NCBI RefSeq assembly: GCF_964355755.1
Contig: NC_092676.1
Location: forward strand, 21,622,288 to 21,686,287
DNA: 64,000 nt
Origin: Antedon mediterranea
Taxonomy: Eukaryota; Echinodermata; Crinoidea; Comatulida; Antedonidae
Direction of reading: 5' to 3'
Program-made: the position numbers and the translations under genes
Notes under the pieces: model-generated
What the model was told of the DNA's origin: nothing
What the model saw: only the letters and a program-made list of their open reading frames with translations
Databases searched by the model: none
Shown here: positions 20,845 to 32,310 of the stretch, piece after piece
How positions within the stretch are numbered: the stretch's first letter is position 1
How the letters are laid out: every line of letters begins with the position of its first letter

Positions 20845-21235
20845 CCTGGAGGCGAGATTCAACTGCGCATCATCACTTATTAAAATGAAACTTAACATGT
20901 CTTGTTTCCTCGTCCTTCAAAGAGGGATAATTAATAATCACGCTTTTTGCCATTTGCATATTCTCATCATTGGTTGGCAATCTGTTCCACAGAGAATTGT
21001 GTGCAATTGATACCATGTTGTTAACTGTGCCTTGTATTATTCGGTGGCACAGTTCATTCGGAATTTGCCCAGACATAGAAGCATTTTGTTACATCTTTAT
21101 CCTGGTACACCGTGTACTCGGGCAATTTCACCTGGGACACTCATTCCCTTGTGCGGATAGACGATGTAGACGGTATACAATACTGACAAATCACTTTTCC
21201 TATCAGAATATCCAACAATAATTCTGCTCATAAAA
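20845..21235 (-). pseudogene. SAMD3-like exon A, copy 2
   Basis: Same product as the copies at 19.4 and 21.9 kb, with MQMAKSVIINYPSLKDEE and two further stops near the 5' end, where the coding block (ILIGKVICQY, EYTVYQDKDVTNASM in the best copy) carries an insertion of about 30 bases. The ORF of 67 codons starting at MSGQIP is the intact remainder. Shares its downstream boundary (GCGCATCATCACTTATTAAA) with the other copies. Confidence 0.45.
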
Positions 21236-21612
21236 TTCCTAACAAAATTTATTTACAAATATTCAATTAAAACATCTATAGGAAAACAATATGCTGATTA
21301 CATGTGACATGTCTCCTTTTACTGTCAATGCAAATGTGACTAGGATTGCGTGCAATCTTAGATTTTGTGGTGTAAAAATATAAGACAAATGTTATTTATC
21401 CATATGTGATTTTCCTTTCACATAGAAAATGAATATATCACATGTGTGACAAGCGTTTCAGGGAAAAATGTGGTTTATTATGTTTTAAAAGTCCATAACC
21501 TGTTATATAATGTGTTACTTAAGTGATTTTCTGACTTTTTTGATGTACAGTATAATTTACTGTTTGAACAATTGAATTTAAATACATACCAATAGGCGTA
21601 CCCATAGGCCTA

Positions 21613-21816
21613 CTACTGAAAAAACAGTAGATGAAAATAAAATAATATTTTGTCAGTACTTAATACAATGGATAAAACTTTCCATATTTTGGACCTTAAA
21701 AGGATGCCTTTTATTCCTGGTGTTGGGATAAGTTCCCCTAATGCCTCATAGCAGAGGTGCTTCAGATCATCGTTAGTCAAACCGCCATCTATTAAAAAAA
21801 AAAAACCCATAAACAT
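21613..21816 (-). pseudogene. SAM-like exon B, copy 3
   Basis: An acceptor-like tract (TTTTTTTTTAATAG) precedes DGGLTNDDLKHLCYEALGEL and IPTPGIKGILLRSKIWKVL. As for the copy at 20.56 kb this looks like the second half of a SAM domain. It lies about 125 bp downstream of exon A copy 3 and belongs to the next repeat unit. The ORF continues past WKVLS into non-conserved AT-rich sequence, so the exon probably ends there. Confidence 0.5.
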
Positions 21817-21941
21817 AAAATATGGTAAATTTGATAGTTAAATGTGGTGTTATGAGATGGGACCTTACAATTTCTCCACCTCTGTTCTGTAATTAAATTG
21901 AAAATTATGCAAGGCTACTAATACCTGAAGTATAATTGAGA

Positions 21942-22310
21942 TTATAAAGCTTTCCTGGAGGCGAGATTCAACTGCGCATCATCACTTATTAAAATGAAAC
22001 TTGCATGTCTTGTTTCCTCGTCCTTCAAAGAGGGATAAGTAATAATCACGCTTTTTGCCATTTCCATAATCTCGTCGTTGGTTGGCAATCTGTTCCACTG
22101 AGAATTGTGTTCAATTGATACCATGTTATTAACTGTGCCTTGTATTATTCGGTGGCACAGTTCATCGGGAATTTGCCCAGACATAGAAGCATTTGTTACA
22201 TCTTTATCCTGGTACACTGTGTACTCAGGCAATTTCACCTGGAACACCCATTCCCGATACTGGCAAATCACTTTTCCTATCAGAATATTCAACAATAATT
22301 TTCTGCTCAT
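21942..22310 (-). pseudogene. SAMD3-like exon A, best copy
   Basis: The longest version, 122 codons open from ATG: LLLNILIGKVICQYREWVFQ, EYTVYQDKDVTNASMSGQIP, then the block with RLPTNDEIMEMAKSV, ITYPSLKDEETRH and DDAQLNLASRKA. No internal stop. It shows what the damaged copies at 19.4 and 20.9 kb have lost. A fourth, internally deleted copy lies just upstream (22345-22515). The start ATG may be internal to a spliced exon. Confidence 0.5.
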
Positions 22311-22514
22311 GAAATTCCTAACAAAATTTAATACCTGAAGTATAATTCCTGAAGTATAATTGAGATTATATAAGCTTTCCAGGAGGCGAGATCCAACTGC
22401 GCATCATCACTTACATGTCTTGTCCACGGAGAATTGTGTGCAATTGATACCATGTTGTTAACTATGCCTCGTATTATCAGGTGGCGCAGTTCATTAGGAA
22501 TTTGCCCAGACATG

Positions 22515-22975
22515 GAAGCATTTGTTACTGGTCGAGGACTTCATCTTGCCTAGAATCTTGGACAGAAATCTGGCACTCACGGTCCGTGTTTTTTTTGCTG
22601 GCGTTGCAACAAAGGGCTGACAAGGAGCTTGTCCTCCGGCAACGATAATTTCATGGTCACTGAGTTGACCATGTGACCCAAAAACCTGATCTCTGTGACT
22701 GGTATCAGAGACGATTTCTCCAAATTTAGGAGCAGACCAAGTTGGTCTTACCATTCGACCACCATGTTCCTCTGAGCTATACATTGCTCGTATGAATCAT
22801 TAGTAGAATTTTGTTTAGGTATATCACTAGCCTGAGTCCCAATGTCGGAGGTGACTCATGACAGGCTTCATCATTTTGGTGAAAACCTGCGGTGCTGAGC
22901 TGAGTCTAAATGGGCACACTTGGAACTCGAATTGCGTTGTGTTGCTTCAAAAGGAATTGCTGGGTCTGTTTAGAT
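22515..22975 (-). pseudogene. DIRS-type reverse transcriptase relic
   Basis: Minus strand over three frames: FEFQVCPFRLSSAPQVFTKM with MKPVMSHLRHW, then IYLNKILLMIHTSNV-like (the YLDD position is corrupted), then EKSSLIPVTEIRFLGHMVNS, MKLSLPEDKLL and RFLSKILGKM. The LSSAPxVFTKxxKPVxxxLR block together with FLGxxxxSxxMxLSLPxxK is that of DIRS/Ngaro-type retrotransposons, which use a tyrosine recombinase rather than an integrase. No tyrosine recombinase domain follows; the relic runs into the SAMD3-like exon block. Several frameshifts. Confidence 0.65.
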
Positions 22976-23059
22976 CTGTAGCTCTTATAGGGACGAAAAG
23001 AATTTCCCTTCCATTTGAGTTCCTGACATAGTAGTTTTTGGAAAAGTACTTCCCATAGC

Positions 23060-24400
23060 TTTTGCTACAACTCGCTTTTTCTTTTCCTGCTTATCAATAT
23101 CTTTTTACCCATTCATTTCCATCCGGGTCGGCTTTCGGAGCCTCAAAGAAGGCTTTTACCGATGCATCAGATGCAAGACCTGCCACCAACTCCTCTCTCT
23201 TGGCCTTGGTCAGTATGTTAGTTTGTTGACTTTTCCAGAAAGTGAGAAACATTTGCGGGGGAATATAGCCCACTGGCCTAGCATGAAGATCAGTAAGAGG
23301 TTCTTCCTCTTCCAGTGCTGTAGGGGGAGCGATTGGGACTGGATGTGCCTTCTTTGCGTCCGAGAAACCTGTCAGTCCAGGCATAGTATGAAAGATAACG
23401 ACGATAAGGACTAGGACTGCATCTATTTCGTTGAAACTGGTTGGAGCGATTATAAGAAGGGCTGGGACTTCTATATCGATTGGGGCGGTAAGGACTGGAG
23501 TTACGATTATGATGTGAGCTAGGGTGTCGATAATTATAAAGACAGGTATTGGTAGTGTCGGTAAGGATGGGGACTATGGTTTCTGAGGCTAAAGGAACGA
23601 GCTGAATAATTTGGATATTTAGAATCTGATTCAAATGAATCCTTACGACTTTTTCGGTCTGTCAGAAGCTGGGCTACTCTCAATTTTAAATTGCTAATTT
23701 CTTTTCGTAACATATCAGTCTCTAAAACCTACTGAATTAATGGGAATTGAGGCGGGTGGGTACAATTTACTAGCTTCATGGGAATATTCAATGTTTTGAG
23801 CGACTTTTAAAGCTTCAGAAATATTTGAAACACCATGCTCAAGTCCTGCCCGGAATTGCCTAAAAATTTTCCCCTTCTGCTGAGAATGTCTGCATAAACC
23901 TGCAGTCGAGGTGCCACATGTTTTGTTGTTTTTTTTTGTTTGATGTTTGACTTCAGTAAAGGTAAACTTTGTTTGGGATGGGAGATTATCCCAGAAGGTG
24001 ACAGCAGCGTCAGCAAGACGGGATGGCAATATCCACACTTTTTTCAATAGGGTAGCTGGAGGGTTGTGGCGTCTAATGCAACTTCAGTCGGCAGCACCAA
24101 ACACAAAAATCTTCAGTGCCGTTACCTAAAAAAATGGGGTTAAGTCAATCTTAAAGGGCATGTTATGTGTGACGGAGGGAGATTGCGAGACAGGAGGAGA
24201 AGGAAACAATGGAAGGGGACGGGTAAGTAAAGAGGTGGAGGTAATGACAGTTGTTAATGGTTGGGTCAGAAGACTAGCCTGTCTCTGTTGACACTGAGCA
24301 GTAGCCATTGAGTCAGTGTCTGTGATGGTATGCGAACGTAAAAACATTTTGAAAACAAGAGAAAGTAGGTCTAAATTTTCCAAGTTTATAGGACTTACTT
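23060..24400 (-). pseudogene. gag-like ORF upstream of DIRS-type RT
   Basis: Minus-strand frames in order. 24126-24383: Gln/Thr/Pro-rich N-terminus with MPFKIDLTPFF. 23715-24047: VWILPSRLADAAVTFWDNLP and FRAGLEHGVSNISEAL, a capsid-like gag block. 23290-23634: Ser/Arg/Tyr-rich tract (HHNRNSSPYRPNRYRSPSPS), likely RNA-binding. 23094-23384: KAHPVPIAPPTALEEEEPLT and LTKAKREELVAGLASDASVK. Together they lead into the RT relic at 22.97 kb in the same orientation, so I take them as the gag of that element. Frame changes and stops separate all four pieces. Confidence 0.5.
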
Positions 24401-24611
24401 CTCACTCTTTTCTGTCCTCAGTTTCCTGAAATTGGGGCTGGACGTGTATTTTTTCAGATCTAATTCACTTCAATCTCACTTCCTTCTGCTCCTCAAACGT
24501 TAGTAGTTTTGTCCTCCTATAATCACATGTTTATCAGTCGTATGTAGTTTTTCTTTACTGTATGTGTGTGTGTTCTCCTTCTCTGGTGTATTGTATATTC
24601 CTGCTTGGCTA

Positions 24612-24650
24612 CGTTGGGTTCAAATAGGTGTGGGAACCAGTTGTAACGTG
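24612..24650 (-). promoter_or_regulatory. possible LTR end and primer-binding site
   Basis: Minus strand: CCCCACGTTACA, a typical LTR end in CA, then two bases, then TGGTTCCCACACC. A sequence beginning TGG two bases after an LTR end is what a tRNA primer-binding site looks like. It sits about 230 bp upstream of the gag-like ORF. DIRS elements do not use such a site, so this may belong to a different LTR element. The other LTR was not found. Confidence 0.35.
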
Positions 24651-24659
24651 GGGTTTTGG

Positions 24660-25580
24660 ATATCTTCCCCTTAATTCATGATAATTACTTAATGTTAATA
24701 GGACGATAATAAACACACTACAGACCAATCACATTACACTTAATTGAAAACTATAATAGATCCTCAACATAATTATCAATTGCAAAATATTTATGGCGCT
24801 ACTACTACCATAGGTTAAAAGTACTTTTTAATTACTAAAATTATAACTAGTCTATCTACTATGCAGCTAATTTTCATATTTAATTAGATTAATTAATATA
24901 CAAATAATTACAATTTCAATTCAATTCAACAAAATTTATTTCATCAATGGCTCAGTATAACTAACAAATAGTTAAAAGATATAAAATAGATTTGATATAA
25001 AGAAACCATAATAGGATCATTACTAGAAGATAAAAAAAATATTGTGACGTAAAGACCCTTTTATAATAGTAATGAATATTTACATTGTTGATTTACAGAC
25101 TAAACAAATTAAAATTTGATCAATAAAATGTTCTTTCCCTGAAAAACATTATTTTTAATTTATTTTATTTATTTTTTTTTGTTTTTTTAAAATATTACTG
25201 TCCAGGAAAATTGTGATGATTGTTCAAGTGTTTCGATTGAATATTATTAAGCTACCAGGATTATTGGTAGTCCTTGCAAACAAAATTATATTTCCCATAT
25301 GCTCCAACACAGTCCTCATGATGGTGCAGGCTGGCCTTGGCTCCGCTGCTTTTGATCTTGTTACGCTCATTTTAGTAGTGATAATCAAATTATTACACAA
25401 AGTATACAGTATACGTTGTGAATTATTAGCGGAATAAATCAGGTTTATGGCGGAGCTGAAATTTCTACGTCTTCACACGACCATGACGAAACACCATCTT
25501 AATCTTAATTAAGCTTAATGTTTATTAGTTGAATAGGCTTAATGTTTATTAATGTTTATAAGTTGAAGTGAGAATAAATA
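24660..25580. other. AT-rich, no clear gene
   Basis: May include the LTR of the element above. A plus ORF at 25213-25437 is hydrophobic (Leu/Ile/Val) with an ATG but no recognisable motif; I would not annotate it. Confidence 0.4.
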
Positions 25581-25582
25581 AA

Positions 25583-25805
25583 TTATTTATTGGCAAATGC
25601 CTTCAAACGCTCTATTAGTGCGTCCCTCTCTTTTTCTCTCTCTCTTCTGAAAACCGCCTCCTCCCTCTGCAATTGCATCTCTTGCCTTCTAACCTCTAAC
25701 TCCTTTTTCTTAAGATCCAGTTCTCTATTCTTCATAGTTGTGTAATTATGAAGTGAATTTGTATTCAGCTTTTTTTTTTTCACTGGTTTTATCTGCCATA
25801 AATTT
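25583..25805 (-). CDS. terminal exon, charged coiled coil
   Basis: Minus strand after an acceptor-like TTTATGGCAG: a Lys run, then NRELDLKKKELEVRRQEMQL, QREEAVFRREREKERD, ALIERLKAFANK and a stop. Regular heptads of Glu, Arg and Leu predict one continuous helix. Such tails close many Myb/SANT-like proteins linked to Harbinger transposons and NAIF1-like nuclear proteins, but this is only a resemblance in composition. An upstream frame (25804-26031) with SMNILTLGGDDTAM may be the preceding exon. The frame is intact. Confidence 0.4.
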
Positions 25806-26138
25806 AACAGTACACCATCATAAATTTTGCGAGTATTAACCGTTTCTGAAGATGTTTTGAAAAAAGTCTAGGTTTTATGACACAATTTGTCATGATATAT
25901 TTTAGAATATAAAATATGAGAGCAATCAAGTAGATTTTTTTTTCTTCACTGGATGAGGTTGTACATATGATTTTAATAATCATTGCTGTGTCATCACCAC
26001 CCAGGGTTAAAATGTTCATGCTTGTTTTCAAAATGAATTAGAATTACTTTAACTTTATATTTTATCTTACTCTTTATTTATTATTTATATATAGAGTAAC
26101 TAACCTCTATTTACTGGACTCAATGTTTCCAATCATGG

Positions 26139-26292
26139 CCATAGCATCAACATGATTCTACCATAGCATCAACATGATTCTACCATAGCATCAACATGAG
26201 TCTACCATAGCATCAACATGAGTCTACCATAGGATCAACATGAGTCTACCATAGCATCAACATGAGTCTACCATAGCATCAACATGAGTCTA
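26139..26292 (+). repeat. 22-bp minisatellite, 7 copies
   Basis: Seven head-to-tail copies of CCATAGCATCAACATGAGTC plus TA, with two early copies reading GATTC and one reading CATAGGATC. Almost no decay between units, so a recent expansion. Not coding and without spacers. Confidence 0.9.
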
Positions 26293-26578
26293 CTGACATA
26301 GAATTATTCTTCATTGTTCAAGTTTAGGAATAGCATTTTTCTTATCAACCTCTACATACTTAAAACTTGCAATACCAATGCTCAATTCAACGTAGGTAAA
26401 ATGCAAGTACATCGATTTTACGTTGCTTATGATTCAATTCATTGGACAAAGCGTTCAATTAATGTTCTTAGAATCAAAGTAATTACTCCCTCAAATAGGT
26501 CCGAGGGTAACCCCTGAGACATATGATAATGGCGCAACTGGTTAAAGGGAGAGTTCTTTTTTATTCCATAAATACAAG

Positions 26579-27030
26579 CTAAATCCAAATTATTGCTACC
26601 AGCTTCAGCTTCCTCATTCCAGGTTTCCTTGTTCGCCCTTGACCGAAATATGTCTTCATCATATTATTGTGCATATTGTGCTTTCTGGAGTTGCAACATC
26701 TACACTTCATTGAGCACCTAAATTGTCTGCAGCCACAAACGAAATTGTCCCAAAGAAATGATATTCCCATCAAGTTTGACTGTTATACATTCTGTCTCTA
26801 GTATCTGAATATCCCTTATTAGTGGTCCCAGAACTTGTTCAATTCCATACTTTTTGATAATGATGTGTTTGGTATATGCATGGGGTTGCAATTTACCGGG
26901 AATTTAGTTGATAATGTGCTTGAGGCATGGCCTTCTGTGTTATGACAACGGCGGCATAGTGTGATATTCATGGGGGCCTCCTTTGTTCCCATAATCAGCG
27001 TTCTTCGTGTATACATAGGCGCTTCGGTCA
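26579..27030 (-). pseudogene. multi-copy family F2 fragment
   Basis: Minus strand: IIKKYGIEQVLGPLIRDIQI, ETECITVKLDGN and, one frame over, GTISFVAADNLGAQ. From memory, a large family in cnidarians, molluscs, echinoderms and fish carries GTIxFVxxDNLGAHxxGGFxESF ahead of a CRYC motif; the CRYC part of the same family lies in this window at 38.9 kb. No enzymatic function is known to me. Stops and frameshifts interrupt the frame, which ends soon after DNLGA. Confidence 0.5.
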
Positions 27031-27143
27031 GTTGGCCGATCTAAAAGAGAAATAGAATTATTTTAAGGCAACATTGTGATTTTTATTTTAGAATGAGAAA
27101 TTGTATGTTATAACCAAAGATGTAAAAAGATTTAATTGGAAAA

Positions 27144-27550
27144 TTATGAAAACGAAACTCTAACGCATTGATTTTCCCCCGATTTTTCATACATCCAGAA
27201 TAATTTCGTTGTTACGTAATAAATAGTTGAATAGTAAATTTTAATAGGATTGGAAATTGTGGCGGAAGTTGTATTATAAATAGTCTGAAAATTGCGGTAA
27301 TTTCCTCTAGGACGGGTCCCTCTATGGAAAGCCTTCTTTTTTATGGGGCTTCCTCTAGCTTCTGGAACCGACACCTTTTCGGGATTAATAAATCGATCAA
27401 CCGCTTCCATGTCAACATCAAAGTCACCTGTGTTTGTGTAGACCTGAAAGATCATATTTTATAAAGAACGTTCATATATTATTGTTGAATTGATAATATG
27501 GCAAGCCTCAGCTGTCTGAAGTATTCAAAATATTATATTATTATATCATT
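27144..27550 (-). pseudogene. duplicated exon, first copy
   Basis: The minus frame VYTNTGDFDVDMEAVDRFIN and PEKVSVPEARGS, ending in KKKAFHRGT, is repeated almost unchanged at 38.44-38.55 kb, along with about 100 bp of upstream flank (GGCAAGCCTCAGCTGTCTGA). After HRGT the copies differ: here the frame continues RPRGNYRNFQTI. The peptide is acidic then basic, with no motif I recognise. In both places it sits next to family F2 fragments, so it may be an F2 exon. Confidence 0.45.
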
Positions 27551-27609
27551 TTTTATTATATTGAATTATAATATTATTGTATTATATTAAACGCATTTAG
27601 TTTATACTT

Positions 27610-27775
27610 TACTCTCTTAATGTAAAAGAGTGAAAATCCACTCTTTTCGAGTGAATTTTCTCTCTTTTGATGGTATTAAGGACCACTCTTCAAAGAGTGG
27701 AACTATTCACTCTTTGAAAGAGTGGAAAAAGAGTGATAGTCACTCTTTAAAAAGAGTGAGAGCTCACTCTTTTAT
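27610..27775. repeat. nested palindrome cluster (CACTCTTT / AAAGAGTG)
   Basis: About 165 bp made of alternating CACTCTTT and AAAGAGTG words. Perfect or near-perfect palindromes include CACTCTTTGAAAGAGTG, CACTCTTTAAAAAGAGTG, GAGTGATAGTCACTC and GAGTGAGAGCTCACTC. Neighbouring words can pair in several alternative ways. No ORF. Confidence 0.85.
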
Positions 27776-29125
27776 AGTATTTTCACTTTTTTGAAATGCA
27801 GTACTGTAGTGAAATCTTAAAATGTACTTTAAATCTGCTGGTTCAATGTAGGAAATATCTCTAACAATAATACGACCAAAGATGGATTATAAAATCAAAT
27901 ATTATTTTTTTCTCATCTCATAGTGCAAAATTGTTACTACTAGTGTACTGCTGTAGATGACTGATTACGCACACAGGATAAATGAAATAGAAAAAACTTT
28001 AATTTCACTAAAATAGTAGCATTTATTAATTAATAATAAAGTTCAATGTAATATAGCACAATATGTTGGGCAACTATAGTGCTTAAAAATTAACCAAAAT
28101 CAAGAGAAAAGTATATTAAGAAAGACAATTTTTGAATTAAAGCATACAAAGATTAATACAAATTTTGAATGAATGTAAGGCAATCTTTGACTTTATACAC
28201 AACACCAAACCAGCAATAGTAAAACAAAAGTTAAAAAATGTATTACGTACGTATTTTACCTTAAATGGCTGTAATATTTAAAGTTGCATTCTCTACGTTT
28301 TTTCGACCTAATTTAAGGTCACAGACTACATTTTATGTAAAAATAAATAATATATGATCCTATTTCGATAACCCTTTTCATCTTTAAACTGTTAAAAATG
28401 GGAAAAGTAAGTCGATTCTAATAATTTATTAAAGCGGCCCGCTATAAATCCCATAATGCATCTTGTTATCATAATTAACCTTAGAAAGTACATTTAAGAC
28501 AAGAAATGACCTGGTTTAAAGATGTATTGTCCCCCAAAATCATGAAAAATAAAGATTTTTAAAATCGAACTTTGAATAGGCCATTTTGCAGTTTTAATGA
28601 AGTTGTTCACTTCCATAAGAAAAAAAACGGGGGAAAAAATTATTTCACCTATAAAAAGACAAAATAAACAGTTAAATTACCCAAAAACTCATTGTCTTCT
28701 AGACAATTTGACCATTTTTTGCTTTAAATTACATTTTTCTCAGGTAAATAAATTTTTTTCAGGCCCAATTTTTTGTGAGAGTGAATAACTATGTGACATT
28801 AAAATAACATATTCAAAAAAAAAATTAAAAAAAATAATTTTTAGATGGACAATTTAAAGTTATATATATGCATTATTTTTAAAAAACAACAATTGCAGAG
28901 AATGCAACTTTAAGATTACATTTAATTTGTATTTAAAATTGCATTGAATGTTCGCACTTGCGGTGTAAAAGTTTTGCTGCACTTATACGAAGTCGTGGCA
29001 AAATAAGTATAAAAAGAGTAAAGGCAGCCAGGAAAAGAAACATTAAAAGTATAAAATGACTTAAAAACTAAATCAAAAGCTAACACTACTGCCGAACTAG
29101 CTTCGATAGCACAATGGTCACAGAC
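27776..29125. other. AT-rich, nothing seen
   Basis: Poly-A and poly-T tracts with scattered chance ORFs (for example plus 28597-28788, Lys/Phe-rich). No repeats or motifs that I can support. Confidence 0.5.
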
Positions 29126-29129
29126 AAGA

Positions 29130-32100
29130 AAATATTGTTCCGGATTTGTGGAAGTACCAACAAAAATGGTTGGGTGAACTTTTCACTCTTGTTTTTGGCA
29201 AACGTGTCTACACTGGTGCCAATCTGTAAAAATAAGAAGAAATATCGTTTTTCTTATTTGTTTAATCAAAATAAGAGAATAAAAAGTACATTTATTTTTG
29301 TGTACTTTATGTCAAATTGATAAACCAGGTACATAAAATAAAAATGAAACTACGCAATTGATGAAACATAATAGGGCATTAATAATAGGACATTTGACAA
29401 AATGTACTGTATGTGTGAATGAAACAAAACTTGTTAACAGCAAATTTATTTAGGCACAAAAGATGAATCAATTATTGTTACTGCTTGTGAATCAAGAATT
29501 ATTTAAACAAGACCTTCTATTTTGTTACTTACTGGTTGATGTTGGATAAGGTAGTCAAGTGATTCCTCCCTACTGGCTCCTTTTGATTTTCCTTTGCCTT
29601 TCTTTGTACAATGTGCATTTGAAGATGGCAGCATCAGGGCTAAAACCTTTAGGGCACATATGTCACCTGTAAATAAACATACAAGATATCAGTACTATGT
29701 TTTTAGTTTATATACCTAACTTTTCAATTTAAGCCATTTGACTTGTGAATAGGTATTGTAAATATTTAAATAAAGAATCGTCTTTTTAAAATGTAATACT
29801 GTGTACTACTCCTAGGCTGTGCACGGCAGCATACTTACAATCTCCACCATCTTCAAAACTTTTAAGAATGCCAACCACATTTGCATTGGTTTGATTCTTT
29901 GCGTATTTCAAGATAGGTTCTAAAAGAAAAACGTTCCATCTAGATAAAAATCCATCTGAAATGTCATCTCCATATATGTGATCTTAAAATCAAGATTTAT
30001 CTGTGGAAAAACAATGGTAAAGACAAGTGATAAATATGTGAATAATTTCATTGTGCTATTAAAGTTACATATCAAATATCGAGCGGTGTATAGGGGCCAA
30101 GCAGTAAGGCATGACACTCTAAAAAATAATGTGTTTCATTTAAAAACACATAATTGTCCCAAAAAATAAACTTTTTCTATTTTCAAAATATTTATTCAAA
30201 ATCAACTTTAGAGCCAGTCATACAACTCTTTTGTTTTTAACCTTAACAATAACTATCACCCATTATGCTTTAGAAATGTGTTGGTTTTTTTTAATGCTTC
30301 TGGTAAAAATGTTAATTACAAATGAATCCAGTTAAAATTTGTGAGGCACTCTTAATTAAAAGTTTGGCGAGTGGAACAGACTGTTTAATATATTTTATCC
30401 AGAGTTTTTTTTTGTAAGCATAAAAGAAAGGTTTTTAGAAATAACATTCGATCATTTGGAACAATCCCTTGAAACAGATACTATCAATGCACATTTCAAG
30501 GATGGCTGCACAAATTAAGCATAATGGAATCTGATGTGTGTTGACTTTATGTACTTTACTTGGTATTGATGCATCAGGTGATCTGCCAGCAGGCCCATGG
30601 ATACCCAGCACTTTTGACACTCCTTTTAATTATCTTAAAGATAAAAAATAACAATTGGTTGTTTAATAATTTCATATGGCCTAATGTTTTTGTATTGTAA
30701 CATACAGCAGGTAACCTGCATACTGTGGTTTACAATACAACTTTGAAGTAGGGATACTTTTGTTAAAACAAAATGTCAGAAAAAAAAAATGAAAGCATAT
30801 TTAAAATGGATAATAATTTCATTTTGTTTACAATGGTAGCAATCCATGTTTGATGAATTCTTCTGTCCCGATAATCCTATGTTCTCTCTTTAGAGGCCAT
30901 GGTACTGCAGCTTGCCTATTAGCAATAAATAGACACATTACCAGTGTCCCAGAGATGGATGGAACGAATACATGGCTTTTAATTTAATATGGCCTTAAAA
31001 ATAGTCTTTTAGCAGTTCACTGTATTTTGCACAATATTCATTTGAACTTATTTGGAAATGTCATATTCCCATTATAATTTTTGAAGGAATGAACAGACTA
31101 AAATACTGTTTTTATGTTCAAATAAAATTAAACAACCACAGCTAAAGTTATTAGAACAAACATGCATATGATCCATACTCACTTGTTGTGATATCTTGCA
31201 ACTTCGCAATAAAATGCTTTGGGTTTTCTTCGTTGAGGTGAAGGGATGTCCCAAAATTATTTGTTGTAAGAAACCCAGTAGCATCTGGAATAGACACGTG
31301 GGTAGTAGATATCAAACACATAGTAGCAAACTAAAACAGACATGCAAGCTTTGGTGATGGTAAAATTAGCAGGAATGTCGATGGTTGTTCCGTCTCCAGA
31401 AATTACCAACAGATCAATAATCTCATCATCTTCATCATTGGCAAATAATAGTTTTGATTTCACTGCCATCGCCATGCACACTTATAAATGACTTGCTTTT
31501 GGTTCCATTACCAGAGTGGAATCCGATTTTATCCTCCAAGGCCTTAACAATGTTGGCACTCTCAAATCTCCCTATTTCTTTTGACATTTTATTAAGTTGA
31601 TCGATTAAAATATTTGTGGATAATAATGCTAAAGCGAATGCGGTGCTTATTCAAAGAGGCTGCTTATGGAAACCAATGGATATTATTTAGATGCACTTAT
31701 TTAATATATTGAGAAATGATTGATTGGTTGAATGATCTGTAATCGTTGAATGAAAACGTGTTTCCTGCATTTTTTGATTTTCAATTTAGCAACAGGAAAA
31801 CTCTTCTCGATCTGTCCCATTAGTTGATCAAAACGATGCATCATTTCCTTCATTTCTTCCATCGATTTTCCAACTGTCAATCGAAATTCTTCCCAAACCT
31901 GTAAAAGAAACGCTGTTCCAAACAGTCAGTATACCGTAGATGCATTCATTTGTTACACCTAAACTGATAATGCAATCATTGTAACATTTGTTTATCAATT
32001 CAATGTTCTTCTGGACAATCCAGGATTAATTACAGGCCTTAATCGTGCAGAAACCAATTTGTTTTCCACATTCTATTTGTAAATCAATATTTGTAATCTT

Positions 32101-32287
32101 TCAAAGCCGCAATAACGTGTGCATCCAGTGGTGGGAGTGGTAATCTTTTATAAACATGTGTATCCATACTACCACTGGCATCTGAAGTGCTCTGCTGCGA
32201 CTCAAGAATTTCCTCAAATTCTGTTTCAGTATCACTGAAACTTCTATTAAAGTTAGGTTTCGGTACCGTAATAGGCCTAGTCGTCAT
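29130..32287 (-). CDS. SAMD3-like multi-exon gene, copy 2
   Basis: At least seven minus-strand exons with GT-AG style borders. 32084-32287: ATG start, FNRSFSDTETEFEEILESQQ and LPLPPLDAHVIAALKDYKY. 31760-31900: VWEEFRLTVGKSMEEMKEMM, after TTTTACAG. 31290-31600: MSKEIGRFESANIVKALEDK with one frameshift, and DDEIIDLLVISGDGTTIDIP. 31187-31286: FGTSLHLNEENPKHFIAKLQ with a GTGAGT donor. 29850-29985: MDFYLDGTFFL, ANVVGILKSFEDGGD. 29540-29668: KVLALMLPSSNAHCTKKGKG, GASREESLDYLIQHQP with a GTAAGT donor. 29130-29226: GTSVDTFAKNKSEKFTQPFL. The last three resemble SAMD3-like C-termini. A frameshift in exon 3 suggests a pseudogene or an assembly error. The role in the cell is unknown. Confidence 0.5.
30130..31180. 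other. intron-like stretch
   Basis: Lies between SAMD3-like exons. A minus frame at 30435-30620 reads VLGIHGPAGRSPDASIPSKV and may be another exon or a relic. The rest is AT-rich without signal. Confidence 0.35.
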
Positions 32288-32310
32288 ATCTACAAAGATG
32301 AGAGGTTATT

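Larger units (their letters stand above)
18990..22520 (-). repeat. tandemly duplicated SAMD3/SAM-like exon block
   Basis: Duplicated segments in the same orientation. An intronic block (ATGTTTTAAAAGTCCATAAC ... CCAATAGGCATACCC) occurs at 19088, 19218, 20375 and 21479; the block GATGCTCTACACAGACAAAG occurs at 19034 and 20320. Exon type A (MSGQIP..LCHRI...) occurs at 19420-19818, 20845-21235, 21942-22310 and partly at 20030-20080 and 22345-22515. Exon type B (DGGLTNDDLKHLCYEALGEL) occurs at 21680-21795, 20560-20680 and, truncated, at 19818-19880. Spacing of about 1.1-1.3 kb. The copies differ by small indels, so duplication is fairly recent. Confidence 0.8.
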
